From: Actinomycetota bacterium
GTDB lineage: Bacteria > Actinomycetota > Thermoleophilia > Gaiellales > Gaiellaceae
Length of the DNA: 64,000 nt
Direction: 5' to 3'
Assembly: GCA_004366385.1 (NCBI GenBank)
Contig: ML178785.1
Coordinates: forward strand, 92,334-156,333
Shown: in pieces, positions 38,779-47,619 of the stretch
Layout: every line of letters starts with the position of its first letter
Numbering within the stretch: the first letter of the stretch is position 1
Translations under genes and position numbers: made by a program
The notes under the pieces: generated by a model
What the model was told of the DNA's origin: nothing
The model's input: the letters and a program-made list of their open reading frames with translations, nothing else
Databases searched by the model: none

Positions 38779-39846
38779 TTGTTCGATGAAGTCCTGGCCG
38801 CGCTCGGCTGGACCGACGAGCTCGAGGCGGCCTTCACGACTCATGCCGAGCGCGGCTTCGAGCCGGCTCGGGTCGTCGCGGAGCACCGCGGCGGCTACTA
38901 CGTCCGCAGCGCGCGCGGCGACCACCTCGCCCACGCGCGCGGGCGTCTGCGCGACCAGGAGCTCTGGGGCGCGATGCCCACGGTCGGCGACTGGGTCGCG
39001 ATCGTCGACGCGCCTGGCAACCACCGTGCGATCGAGGCCGTGCTCCCGCGGCGCACGAAGGTCTCGCGCAAGACGCCGTGGCTGAAGGCGGAGGAGCACG
39101 TCCTCGTCGCCAACGTCGACACGCTGTTCATCGTCACGGGGCTCGACGGCGACTTCAACGTGCGCCGGCTGGAGCGCTACCTCGTGGCCGCGTGGGACTC
39201 GGGCGCGGATCCCGTGCTCGTGCTCACGAAGCTCGACGTGTGCAACGACGACGGGGTTCTGCTGGAAGCAGAGGCCGCCGCGATCGGCGTCCCGGTCCTT
39301 GCCGTCTCGAACGTCACGGGGGAGGGGGTCGAGGAGCTGCGGGCGCTGCTGCGCCCCGCGCGCACGTTCGCGCTCCTCGGCTCGTCGGGCGTCGGGAAGT
39401 CCACGCTGATCAACCGTCTCGCCGGGCGCGAGCTCATGCCGACGGGCGGGCTGCGGAAGGACGGCCGCGGGCGGCACACGACGCGCCACCGACAGCTGCT
39501 CGTGCTCCCGGGAGGCGCGATCGTGATCGACACGCCCGGCCTCCGCGAGCTCCAGGTGTGGGAGGGCGACGTCGAGGAGGCCTTCTCCGACATCGCCGAG
39601 CTCGCAGCGCAATGCCGCTTCAACGACTGCGCGCACGTGACGGAGCCCGGCTGCGCGGTGCAGGAGGCACTCGAGACCGGCGAGCTCGACGACGGCCGCT
39701 GGGCGAGCTACCTCAAGCTCCAGCGCGAGCTGCAGTCGGTGAGGCGGAGGCGGGGCTCGCGCGAGCACCGCGAGCTCAAGCGGCGGTGGAAGGCGAGGGC
39801 GCGCGAGGTGCGGGCGATGCGCCGCTACAAGAACCGGATGGAGTGA
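38779..39846 (+). CDS. rsgA: Ribosome small subunit-dependent GTPase A (circularly permuted GTPase)
   Basis: A 355-residue RsgA/YjeQ-type GTPase acting in 30S maturation. Residues about 1-100 are the OB-fold region. The GTPase motifs appear in permuted order: G4 LTKLD (149-153), then G1 GSSGVGKSTL (201-210), then G3 DTPG (251-254). The C-terminal zinc motif is C279-C284-H286-C292. A basic C-terminal tail (RRRRGSREHRELKRRWKAR) fits rRNA binding. The start is TTG at 38779, preceded by AAGGAG. It sits behind a leader peptide and hairpin. Confidence 0.92.
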   Translation: MFDEVLAALGWTDELEAAFTTHAERGFEPARVVAEHRGGYYVRSARGDHLAHARGRLRDQELWGAMPTVGDWVAIVDAPGNHRAIEAVLPRRTKVSRKTPWLKAEEHVLVANVDTLFIVTGLDGDFNVRRLERYLVAAWDSGADPVLVLTKLDVCNDDGVLLEAEAAAIGVPVLAVSNVTGEGVEELRALLRPARTFALLGSSGVGKSTLINRLAGRELMPTGGLRKDGRGRHTTRHRQLLVLPGGAIVIDTPGLRELQVWEGDVEEAFSDIAELAAQCRFNDCAHVTEPGCAVQEALETGELDDGRWASYLKLQRELQSVRRRRGSREHRELKRRWKARAREVRAMRRYKNRME

Positions 39847-39847
39847 G

Positions 39848-40534
39848 TCACCACGGGCCCGCGACCCGCGGCCGCCGGTTCACGGCCGCGATCCGCGCGG
39901 CGAGCACGCCGAACACGAACCCGCCGATGTGGGCGAAGAACGCCACGCCGCCGCCGGCCTGCGGCTCCACGAGCGAGAAGCCGCCGTACCAGAGCTGGAA
40001 CAGGAACCACCAGACGAGGAAGAACGCGGCCGGGATCCGGACGAGGAGGAAGCCGACGAGCGTGACGACGCGCGCGCGTGGGTAGAGGACGAGGTACGCG
40101 CCGAGCACGCCGGCGATCGCCCCGCTCGCGCCGACGGTGGGGATCTCGGCGTCCCCCGGCGCTCCGTACGCGAGCGTGACGACGGCCTGGAGCCCGACGG
40201 CCGCGACGCCCGCGAGGACGTAGAAGAGCGGGAAGCGCACGCGGCCCAGCGCGTCCTCGACGTTGTTGCCGAAGATCCAGAGGAAGAGCATGTTCCCGAG
40301 CAGGTGCATCCAGCTCCCGTGCGCGAACATGGACGTGAGCACGTCGAGCGGGAACGCGACGCCCTGGTCGGGGCAGGACCGGTCGGCCTCGCACGGGAAG
40401 AAGCCGAGCTCGTACACCGATCCTTCGAGGTCGGGGAGCTGGTACAGCACCCAGACCGCGAGGTTCGCCCCGATCAGCGCGAGCGTGACGAGCGGGAACG
40501 TGCGCGTGGGGACGTTGTCGGAGAGCGGGAGCAC
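39848..40534 (-). CDS. Rhomboid family intramembrane serine protease
   Basis: A 228-residue rhomboid with about six helices. The catalytic Ser137 is in VGASGAIAG and His202 in FAHIGGFVFG. The L1-loop region has HGSWMHLLGNMLFLWIFGNNVED. It cleaves substrates within the membrane; targets are unknown. It lies next to an M50 intramembrane metalloprotease on the same strand, 24 bp downstream of it. Confidence 0.92.
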   Translation of the reverse strand: MLPLSDNVPTRTFPLVTLALIGANLAVWVLYQLPDLEGSVYELGFFPCEADRSCPDQGVAFPLDVLTSMFAHGSWMHLLGNMLFLWIFGNNVEDALGRVRFPLFYVLAGVAAVGLQAVVTLAYGAPGDAEIPTVGASGAIAGVLGAYLVLYPRARVVTLVGFLLVRIPAAFFLVWWFLFQLWYGGFSLVEPQAGGGVAFFAHIGGFVFGVLAARIAAVNRRPRVAGPW

Positions 40535-40558
40535 GCGAGCGGGAGCGCCGCGGCGCTC

Positions 40559-41713
40559 TCAGAGACGACCGCCGCCGGCAACTTCGTCGGGCGCGGCGGA
40601 GTCTCGTCTCCGCGGCGCGGCCTCCAGGGCGCGCGCCAGATCGGTGATCGAGAGCAGGCCCGCGAGCCGCCCGTCCTCGAGGACGAGCCCGCGGCGGACG
40701 CTCGACTGGCTGACGAGAGCGAGCGCGTCGATCGCCTCCTCGTCCGGCTGGAGGAGCGGGACCTCGTCGAGGCCGAGCATGCAGTCGCGAACGAGGCGCA
40801 CGTCCCACTCCGCCCGCGGCACCTCGGCGACGCACCGGAACGGGAGCAGCCCGACCGCGCGGCCGCCCTCGACCACCGGGTAGGTCGTGTGCCGGCGGCG
40901 CCAGACGACGTCGTCCATGAACCTCCCGAGCGTCAGGTCCGGCGGCACGGTGACCGGCTCGGGCTCCATCACGTCGCGGACGCGGAGGCCGGCGAGCGCC
41001 TGCTGGGCGGCCCCGTAGCGGCCCTCCGCCGCAGCGGCGGCGAGCAGGAACCAGCCGATGAACGCCAGCCACACGCCGCTGAACGAGCTGCCGCCGATGA
41101 AGAGCGCGATCCCTCCTCCGATCAGGAGGAAGCCGAACCCGCGGCCGGCGGCCGACGCGATCCTCGTCGCCTTGCCGAAGTCGCCCGTGAGCTGCCAGAG
41201 CGCTGCGTGGAGGATGCGCCCGCCGTCGAGCGGCGCCGCCGGGACGAGGTTGAAGACGAGCAGCAGCAGGTTCACGTACCCGAGCCAAGCGGCGACCCCG
41301 TCGGCGGCCTGCGGCAGCCCGGCGCCGAGCGCGAGCGCGACGAAGACGACGCCGAGCGCGAGCGAGACGAGCGGCCCGGCGACCGCGACGCGGAACTCCG
41401 CCCCGGCGGTCTCGAAGCGGCCGCGCAGCGTCGCCACGCCGCCGAAGAGCCAGAGAGTGATCCCCTCGATCTCGATCCGCTCGCGCCTGGCCTGGAACGC
41501 GTGCCCGAGCTCGTGCAGGAGCACCGAGGCGAAGAAGAGCGTCGCTGCGACGAGCGCCATCCCTAGGTGCGTGCCGTCGTCCAGAGCGGGGTTCGTCCGC
41601 GGGAAGACGGCCGTCGAGAGCGTCCACGCGATGAGCACGAACACGACCGCGAGGCTCCAGTGCACGCCGACGCGGATCCCCCGGATCGTCCCCAGGCTCA
41701 GGCTCGCTCCCAC
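40559..41713 (-). CDS. Site-2-type (M50) zinc metalloprotease with CBS domains
   Basis: A 384-residue intramembrane protease. The zinc motif HELGH is at 67-71 and the third ligand is in VFNLVPAAPLDGGRI. Residues about 245-370 are two CBS motifs (VRDVMEPEPVTVPPDLTL...; PLLQPDEEAIDALALV...GLLSITDLARALE) that probably sense adenine nucleotides. Such M50-CBS proteins may process membrane-bound regulators. It is adjacent to the rhomboid gene and divergent from the CBS-Mrp cluster. Confidence 0.9.
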   Translation of the reverse strand: MGASLSLGTIRGIRVGVHWSLAVVFVLIAWTLSTAVFPRTNPALDDGTHLGMALVAATLFFASVLLHELGHAFQARRERIEIEGITLWLFGGVATLRGRFETAGAEFRVAVAGPLVSLALGVVFVALALGAGLPQAADGVAAWLGYVNLLLLVFNLVPAAPLDGGRILHAALWQLTGDFGKATRIASAAGRGFGFLLIGGGIALFIGGSSFSGVWLAFIGWFLLAAAAAEGRYGAAQQALAGLRVRDVMEPEPVTVPPDLTLGRFMDDVVWRRRHTTYPVVEGGRAVGLLPFRCVAEVPRAEWDVRLVRDCMLGLDEVPLLQPDEEAIDALALVSQSSVRRGLVLEDGRLAGLLSITDLARALEAAPRRRDSAAPDEVAGGGRL

Positions 41714-41817
41714 GGGTCGAGGATTGCAGAACGCACGCCGCTCCCGGGGGAGCCGGCCAGGGCACCGGCGGGCTGCACCGCCTCGGCCTCCCGTGCAACC
41801 ATCGCCTCGAGGACGCG

Positions 41818-42291
41818 GTGAGAGTCAGCGACATCATGACCAGGGAGGTCGTGACCGCGCCCGAGTCGGCCACGCTCGGGGAGCTCGCCGCGCTGCTGCT
41901 CGAGCGAGATGTCGGCTCGGTCGTGATCGTCGACCCGGCCGGCGGCGACGTGCCGGTCGGGATCGTGACCGAGTCCGACTTCGTGCCCCACGAGCACACC
42001 GTCCCCCGGGCCTTCCCGCTCGCGAGGGCCGCGAAGGTCTTCGACGAATGGGTGCAGTCCTCCGAGGACCTGGAGGACGCCTACGCGCGGTGGCGTTCCC
42101 GTCCCGCGCGCGACGTCATGAGCGCGCCGGTGCACGTGATCGCGGACGACGCCGAGGTCTGGGAGGCGGCGCACGCGATGTGCGAGCGGCGTGTGGACCA
42201 CGTTCCGGTCGTGCGCGACGGCCGGCTCGTGGGCATCGTGGCCAAGCGCGACCTCCTCCGCCACGTCGCCGCCACCCTGCGCGCCTCGTAG
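41818..42291 (+). CDS. Stand-alone CBS-pair protein
   Basis: A 157-residue protein made of one Bateman module: VSDIMTREVVTAPESATLGELAALLLERDVGSVVIVDP and ARDVMSAPVHVIADDAEVWEAAHAMCERRVDHVPVVRDGRLVGIVAKRDLLRHV. It probably binds an adenine nucleotide. It lies 38 bp before mrpA and resembles the N-terminal half of the CBS-Usp-Usp protein at the other end of the Mrp operon, suggesting shared control of ion homeostasis (inference). Confidence 0.85.
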   Translation: MRVSDIMTREVVTAPESATLGELAALLLERDVGSVVIVDPAGGDVPVGIVTESDFVPHEHTVPRAFPLARAAKVFDEWVQSSEDLEDAYARWRSRPARDVMSAPVHVIADDAEVWEAAHAMCERRVDHVPVVRDGRLVGIVAKRDLLRHVAATLRAS

Positions 42292-42315
42292 CGCCGACGC
42301 TCCTGCACGCGCCCC

Positions 42316-42321
42316 TAGGCT
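42316..42321 (+). promoter_or_regulatory. Candidate -10 box for the mrp operon
   Basis: TAGGCT, 8 nt before ATG 42330 of mrpA. Confidence 0.45.
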
Positions 42322-42329
42322 TCCTCGGG

Positions 42330-44677
42330 ATGAGCCGTCTCGCCCTTCTCGGCGCCGCCGTCTCGGCCGTGCTCTTCGGGGCGACGCTCTGGGGCTGGCA
42401 GGCGGGCTGGGAGGGCGTCGACCTGCCGTGGGCGCCGACGCTCGGGATCCGGCTCGCGTTCGAGCTCGACGGGCTGGCCGTCCTCTACTCGCTGATCGCG
42501 ACCGGCGTCGGCCTCGCCGTCTTCGTCTACTCCGGCCGCTACGTGCCGCTCCACCTCGAGCACCAGGGGCGGCCCCGGCGCGACGAGGCCCGCTTCCACG
42601 GCTTCCTGCTCCTGTTCATGGTGTCGATGGTCGGGCTGGCGACCGCCCAGGACCTGATCCTGCTCTTCGTCTTCTGGGACCTGACCGCGGTCGCGTCCTA
42701 CTTCCTGATCGGGTACGACCGGCACCTGCGCGAGGCGCGCTCGGCCGCGCTCATGGCGTTCCTGGTGACCGGCGTCACGGCCGTGCTGCTCCTCATCGGG
42801 ACGCTGATGCTGTACGCGGAGTACGGCACGTTCTCGCTCCCCGAGCTGATCGGCGTCGCCGAGCCGGGCGCGGTCGTCACCGGGGCCGGCGTGCTGATCG
42901 CGCTCGCGGGCCTGGCGAAGAGCGCGCAGGTCCCCTTCCAGTTCTGGCTCCCGCGTGCGATGGCCGCGCCGACGCCGGTCTCCGCGTACCTGCACGCGGC
43001 GGCGATGGTCGCCGCGGGTGTGCTCCTCCTCGGGCGCGTCTACCCGCTGCTCCAGCTGAGCGAGCTCGTGCTCGACGGGCTGCTCGTGGTCGGGCTCGTC
43101 TCGATGGCCGTCGGCGGCGTGCTCGCGCTCACGCGCGACCGGCTGAAGCAGCTCCTCGCGTACTCCACCGTGTCGCAGTACGGGTACGTGGTCACGATGT
43201 ACGGGCTCGGAGGGCCGCTCGGCGCGATCGCCGCGTCGTTCTACGTCCTCGCCCACGCCCTGGCGAAGAGCGCGCTCTTCCTCACCGCGGGCGCGGTGAC
43301 CGAGGCGACGGGCGAGGAGCGGCTCACGCGGATCGGCGGGCTCGCGCGCCCGCTGCCCGCGCTGGCGCTCGGGAGCGGTGCGGCCGCGGCCGGGCTCGCG
43401 GCGCTCCCGCTCACGATCGGCTTCTTCAAGGACGAGCTCTTCTTCAAGGCCGCGCTCGAGCGAGGGTGGCTCTTCGGCGTGCTCGCGGTGCTCGGCGCGG
43501 CCCTCACGTTCGCGTACATCGGGCGCTTCTGGGCGGGAATCTTCCTCGGGCCGCTGCGCGCGGCGCCGCACGCCGTGCCCGCGGCCCTCGTCGCGCCGGT
43601 CGTCGGGCTCGGGCTCGTCGTCGTGGCCGGCGGGATCGCGGTGGAGCCGTTCGCGCGGCTGGCGGAGGAGGCCGGGAGCGTGAGCGTCGGCAGGCCCGTC
43701 TCCGCCGACGTCTCGTACCACCTCGACCTGCGAGCGGAGAACCTCATGGCGCTCGCCGTCTACGGTCTCGGCGCGCTCGCTCTGCTCGTCCCGATGCTCT
43801 GGCGGCGACCGGCGCACGCGGTCGCGCGACTCGGCGAGCAGGTGGGGCCGGAGCGCTTCTACTTCTGGAGCATCGCGTTCCTCAACCGCTTCTCGGACCT
43901 GATCCACGGGATCGAGGTGCGCGACCTGCGCACGCGGATCGCGGACGCGGCGAGCAGGTGGGGCCGGAGCGCTTCTACTTCTGGAGCATCGCGTTCCTCA
44001 ACCGCTTCTCGGACCTGATCCACGGGATCGAGGTGCGCGACCTGCGCACGCGGATCGCGGCCGTCCTCGTCCCCGGCGGGCTCCTCATCGTCGCCGGGCT
44101 GCTCGCGACGCCGGCCAGGGACGCGTACACGCTCGGGGTGATCGGGCGCGACGACGTCGCCCTCGCGCTCGTGCTCGCGGTGGCCGCCGTCGCCGCGCTC
44201 GGGACGACCCTGCCGCGCCACCATCTCACGCTCCTGCTCATCGCCTCCGCGGCGGGATTCAGCCTCGCCGTCGTCTACGCGTTCATGGGCGGGCCGGACG
44301 TGGCGCTCGTGGCCGCCCTCGTGGAGACGACCTTCGCCCTCCTCTTCATCGGCGTCTTCGCCCTGCTCCCGCGCGCGTCGCTCCGCCGGCTCTCGGCCAT
44401 CGGGACGCCGCGCTCGCGCCGGCTCCGCGACCCGGTCCTCGGCGTCGCGGCCGGGCTCGGCGCATTCCTCGTCGTGTGGGGGGCGCTGTCGCGGCCCGTG
44501 GTCGGGGAGGGCGTGGCGGAGGAGCACCTCCGGCTCGCGCCCGAGGCACACGCGAAGGACGTGGTGACGGCGATCCTCGCCGACTTCCGCGGTCTCGACA
44601 CCGCCGGCGAGATCACGGTCGTGGCGGTCGCGTTCGTCGGCCTGGCGGCGCTCCTGCGGCGGGGGAGGCTGCGGTGA
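42330..44677 (+). pseudogene. mrpA: mrpA, Na+/H+ antiporter subunit A, frameshifted by a 116-bp tandem duplication
   Basis: Large NuoL-like subunit of the Mrp antiporter. The N-terminal proton-antiporter domain has FELDGLAVLYSLIATGVG, FVFWDLTAVASYFLIGYD, GLAKSAQVPFQFWLPRAMAAPTPVSAYLHAAAMV and GFFKDELFFKAALE. The C-terminal part carries MbhD- and MbhE-like segments (GGPDVALVAALVETTFALLFIGVFALLPR; KDVVTAILADFRGLDTAGEITVVAVA). A perfect 113-nt repeat with period 116 (43832-43944 and 43948-44060) shifts the frame, so translation from 42330 ends at 44018. Removing one copy restores one continuous reading frame. It could be a recent mutation, phase variation or an assembly artefact. Confidence 0.88.
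43832..44060 (+). repeat. Perfect tandem duplication (113 identical nt, period 116) in mrpA
   Basis: Copies 43832-43944 and 43948-44060 are identical, separated by ACG. 116 is not a multiple of three, so the downstream part of mrpA falls out of frame. Confidence 0.95.
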
Positions 44678-45111
44678 CGAGCGCGCTCACCCGGACGGTC
44701 GCGCGGCTGATCCTCGCGCCGACGTTCGTGATCGCGCTCGCGATCCTCGTCCGCGGCTACGTCGACGTGGGTGACGGCTTCGCCGCCGGGATGATCGCGG
44801 CGCTCGGGATCCTCACCCAGTACGTCGCGTTCGGGTCGGCGGAGACCGAGCGGCTCCTCCCCGTGCGCCTGGCGCCGCAGACGGCGGTGGCGGGGCTGAC
44901 CGTCGCGCTCGTCGTCACCTTCGCGCCGCTGGCCTGGGGCGACCCGCCGCTGAGCCACCTCCCTGCGCCGGGGGACGACGTCGTCCGTCTCGGGACGCTC
45001 GAGCTCCTGACCGCGGTCGCGTTCGACGTCGGCGTCTTCCTGCTCGTGCTCGGCGCGGTCGTGGGGATCATCCGCACGCTCGCGCTGGCGGCCGAGGAGC
45101 GGCCCCAGTGA
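44674..45111 (+). CDS. mrpB: Na+/H+ antiporter subunit B
   Basis: A 145-residue MrpB/MnhB membrane protein with four helices: VARLILAPTFVIALAILVRG, DVGDGFAAGMIAALGILTQYVAFG, LAPQTAVAGLTVALVVTFAPLAW, TAVAFDVGVFLLVLGAVVGIIRTL. It overlaps the mrpA stop by GTGA, so it is translationally coupled to the intact 3' frame of mrpA. Confidence 0.92.
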   Translation: MTSALTRTVARLILAPTFVIALAILVRGYVDVGDGFAAGMIAALGILTQYVAFGSAETERLLPVRLAPQTAVAGLTVALVVTFAPLAWGDPPLSHLPAPGDDVVRLGTLELLTAVAFDVGVFLLVLGAVVGIIRTLALAAEERPQ

Positions 45112-45479
45112 TCGTCCTCTTCGCCGCCGCCATCGGGATCCTGTTCGGGGCAGGGACCTTCCTCATGCTCAAGACGGACCTGCTGCGCGTGGTCGTCGGC
45201 ATGGTCCTGATCTCGCACGCGGCCAACCTCACGCTGATGGCGAGCGGCCTGACGCGCGGGCGCGCGCCCATCCACCCGCTACCGGAGGAGACCGTCTCCG
45301 ACCCCGTCGTGCAGGCGCTCACCTTGACGGCGCTGGTGATCGGGTTCGCGGTGACCGCGCTCCTGCTCGGGATCGCCTACCGCGTGTACACGACGCACTT
45401 CGCCGTCGACTTCGACCGCCTCGCCGCCGAGGAGGCGCGTCGCGAGGCCGAGCTGGAACGGGAGGAGGTGTCGGTCTGA
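45108..45479 (+). CDS. mrpC: Na+/H+ antiporter subunit C
   Basis: A 123-residue NuoK-like subunit with three helices (IVLFAAAIGILFGAGTFLML; RVVVGMVLISHAANLTLMASG; PVVQALTLTALVIGFAVTALLLGIAYRVY). The intramembrane Glu usual in NuoK is not evident, as is common in MrpC. An acidic C-terminal tail follows. It overlaps mrpB by 4 nt. Confidence 0.92.
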   Translation: MIVLFAAAIGILFGAGTFLMLKTDLLRVVVGMVLISHAANLTLMASGLTRGRAPIHPLPEETVSDPVVQALTLTALVIGFAVTALLLGIAYRVYTTHFAVDFDRLAAEEARREAELEREEVSV

Positions 45480-46858
45480 CGCTCGTCCTCCCGCTCGCGA
45501 TCGCGTGGTTCGGCGCCGTCGGCCTCGTCCTCCTCGACGGGCGCCGCCTCTGGGTCGGCTGGCTCGCGGTCGGCCTGCTCGGCGCGAGCTTCGGCGCCGT
45601 CGCGGTGCTCGCCGCGCTCGTCTGGACCGACGGGCCGCGCGAGCTCACGACCGGCGGCTGGCCCTCGGGCGTCGGGATCACGCTGCGCGCCGACGCGCTG
45701 AGCGTCGTGTTCGCGCTCCTCACGAGCGGCGTCCTGCTGGTGTCGCTGGCGCACGAGGTCCTCGACGGCGTCCGCTCCTCGCGCTTCCCCGCACTCGTGC
45801 TGTTCATGGCGACCGGGCTGACCGGGCTCTTCCTCACCGGCGACATCTTCAACTTCTACGTCTTCTTCGAGCTGGCGATGATCGCCGCGTACGTGATCAC
45901 GGGCTACGGCGGCGAGGCACGCCAGCTCGGGGCCGCGTTCGTCTTCGCCGTGGTCAACCTCTTCGGCTCGTTCCTGTTCCTGATCGCGGTCGCGGCGATC
46001 TACCACGTCACCGGCACGCTGGAGATGGAGGAGGTCGCCGCCCGGATCGGCGACGTCGAGCCGGGCACCGTGATCCTGATCGCGGTCACCGTCTTCGTGG
46101 CGTTCGGCGTCAAGCTCGGCCTCTTCCCGTTCCACTTCTGGCTGCCCCTCGTGTACGCGAGCGTCCGCCCGGCGATCGCGGCCATCCTGAGCGGCGCGCT
46201 CGCGAACATCGGCACCTACGGCGTGCTGCGCTTCGGGGCGGACATCCTCCCCCGCGAGCTCGAGCTCGGCGCGCCCGCCCTCGTCACGCTCGGGGTGGTC
46301 ACGATCGTGTACGGCGCCCTCCAGGCGATGTCGCGGAGGACGGCGTCGGAGGTGATCGCGTACTCGTCCATCGGCCAGGTGGGCTACGTGCTGATCGCGC
46401 TCGCGATCGGCGGCCCGGTCGGCTACGCGGCCGCCGTGCTGTACGCGGTGGTCAACGCCGTCAACAAGGCGCTCCTCTTCCTCGCCACCGGGCTCCGCGG
46501 CTGGCTCGTGGGCGCGGCGTTCTTCGTGGGCGCCATCAGCGTGGCGGGGATCCCGCCGGCGGCGGGCTTCTTCGGCAAGCTGGAGGTGTTCCGGGCGGCG
46601 GTCGAGGCCGACCGCGTCGCGCTCGTCGCGCTCGTGTTCGTCGGCGGCGCCCTCTCCGTCGTCTACCTGCTCCAGATCTACCAGCACGACCACTGGCGCC
46701 CGGGCTCGGACGGCGCCTCGCGCGAGGCGAGCCCACTCGCACTGCGCGCGCTCACCGTCGCTCTCGCCGCGCTCGTGGTCGGGCTCGGCCTGTGGCCTGA
46801 GCCGATCCTGGCTGCGAGCCGCGAGGCCGCGGACGCGCTCCTGCGAGGCGCGCCGTGA
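45476..46858 (+). CDS. mrpD: Na+/H+ antiporter subunit D, probable CTG start
   Basis: A 460-residue NuoM/N-like antiporter subunit: FFELAMIAAYVITGYGG, GTVILIAVTVFVAFGVKLGLFPFHFWLPLVY, SSIGQVGYVLIALAIGGP, ISVAGIPPAAGFFGKLEVFRAAVE. The first in-frame ATG/GTG (45605) would remove the N-terminal helices (LTLVLPLAIAWFGAVGLVLL; VGWLAVGLLGASFGAVAVLA). A CTG at 45476 overlaps the mrpC stop as CTGA, exactly like the ATGA/GTGA overlaps elsewhere in the operon. I take CTG as the likely start. Confidence 0.88.
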   Translation: MTLVLPLAIAWFGAVGLVLLDGRRLWVGWLAVGLLGASFGAVAVLAALVWTDGPRELTTGGWPSGVGITLRADALSVVFALLTSGVLLVSLAHEVLDGVRSSRFPALVLFMATGLTGLFLTGDIFNFYVFFELAMIAAYVITGYGGEARQLGAAFVFAVVNLFGSFLFLIAVAAIYHVTGTLEMEEVAARIGDVEPGTVILIAVTVFVAFGVKLGLFPFHFWLPLVYASVRPAIAAILSGALANIGTYGVLRFGADILPRELELGAPALVTLGVVTIVYGALQAMSRRTASEVIAYSSIGQVGYVLIALAIGGPVGYAAAVLYAVVNAVNKALLFLATGLRGWLVGAAFFVGAISVAGIPPAAGFFGKLEVFRAAVEADRVALVALVFVGGALSVVYLLQIYQHDHWRPGSDGASREASPLALRALTVALAALVVGLGLWPEPILAASREAADALLRGAP

Positions 46859-47349
46859 ACCGCGCGCTCCTCTCGCTCGGGGCCCTCACGCTCGTCTACG
46901 TGCTCGTGCTCGCGAGCGTCGACCCGTGGGACCTCCTCCTCGGGGCGGTGCTCTCGGCCGGGGTGCTCGTCGCTTTCCGGGGCTTCCTCGTCGGCGGCCG
47001 GCCCAGCTCGATCTCGGGCCTCGGCGGCCGTGTCCGCGGCATCCCGCGCCTCGTCTCGGCGGTGCTGCGCGACATGACGGTCGGGACGTGGCGCGTCACC
47101 GCCGTCGTCCTCCACCTGCGCCCGCTCGCGAGCCCGGGGATCGTCGTCGTGCCGTTCGGGGAGCGCACGGACCTCGGGGTGGTGGCGAGCGCGTTCGCGG
47201 CCACGCTCGCCCCGGGCGAGTACCTCGTGGACATCGACTGGGAGGGCCGCCGCGTCCTCGTGCACGTGCTCGACGCGCGCGACCCCGACGCCGTCCGCGC
47301 GCAGTTCTCCGCCTTCTACGAGCGCTACCAGCGGAGGGTCGTCCCGTAG
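46855..47349 (+). CDS. mrpE: Na+/H+ antiporter subunit E
   Basis: A 164-residue MrpE. Two N-terminal helices are followed by a soluble domain with the typical RVTAVVLHLRPLASPGIVVVPFGERTDLGVVASAFAATLAPGEYLVDIDWEGRRVLVHVLDARDP. It promotes assembly of the Mrp complex. The GTG overlaps the mrpD stop. Confidence 0.92.
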   Translation: MNRALLSLGALTLVYVLVLASVDPWDLLLGAVLSAGVLVAFRGFLVGGRPSSISGLGGRVRGIPRLVSAVLRDMTVGTWRVTAVVLHLRPLASPGIVVVPFGERTDLGVVASAFAATLAPGEYLVDIDWEGRRVLVHVLDARDPDAVRAQFSAFYERYQRRVVP

Positions 47350-47619
47350 ATGCACACCGTCGTCTTCTACGTGGCCGTGCTCTGGATGACCGTGCTGCTC
47401 GCCGCCAGCACGCTGCTCGTGATCCGGGCCCGGTCGATCCTGAGCCGGATCCTCGCCCTCGACATGCTCGTCCTCATCCTCGTCGCCCTGCTCGCGCTCC
47501 TCTCCGACCTCCTCGGCGTCCCGTACTTCCTCGACGCAGGGCTCGTCCTCGCGCTCCTCTCGTTCACGGCCACGGTCGCCGCGACCCGGTACCACCGGGA
47601 GGGGAAGGTCTTCTCGTGA
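47350..47619 (+). CDS. mrpF: Na+/H+ antiporter subunit F
   Basis: An 89-residue MrpF with three helices (VVFYVAVLWMTVLLAASTLLVI; RILALDMLVLILVALLALLSD; FLDAGLVLALLSFTATVAATRY). The ATG directly abuts the mrpE stop codon. Confidence 0.92.
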   Translation: MHTVVFYVAVLWMTVLLAASTLLVIRARSILSRILALDMLVLILVALLALLSDLLGVPYFLDAGLVLALLSFTATVAATRYHREGKVFS

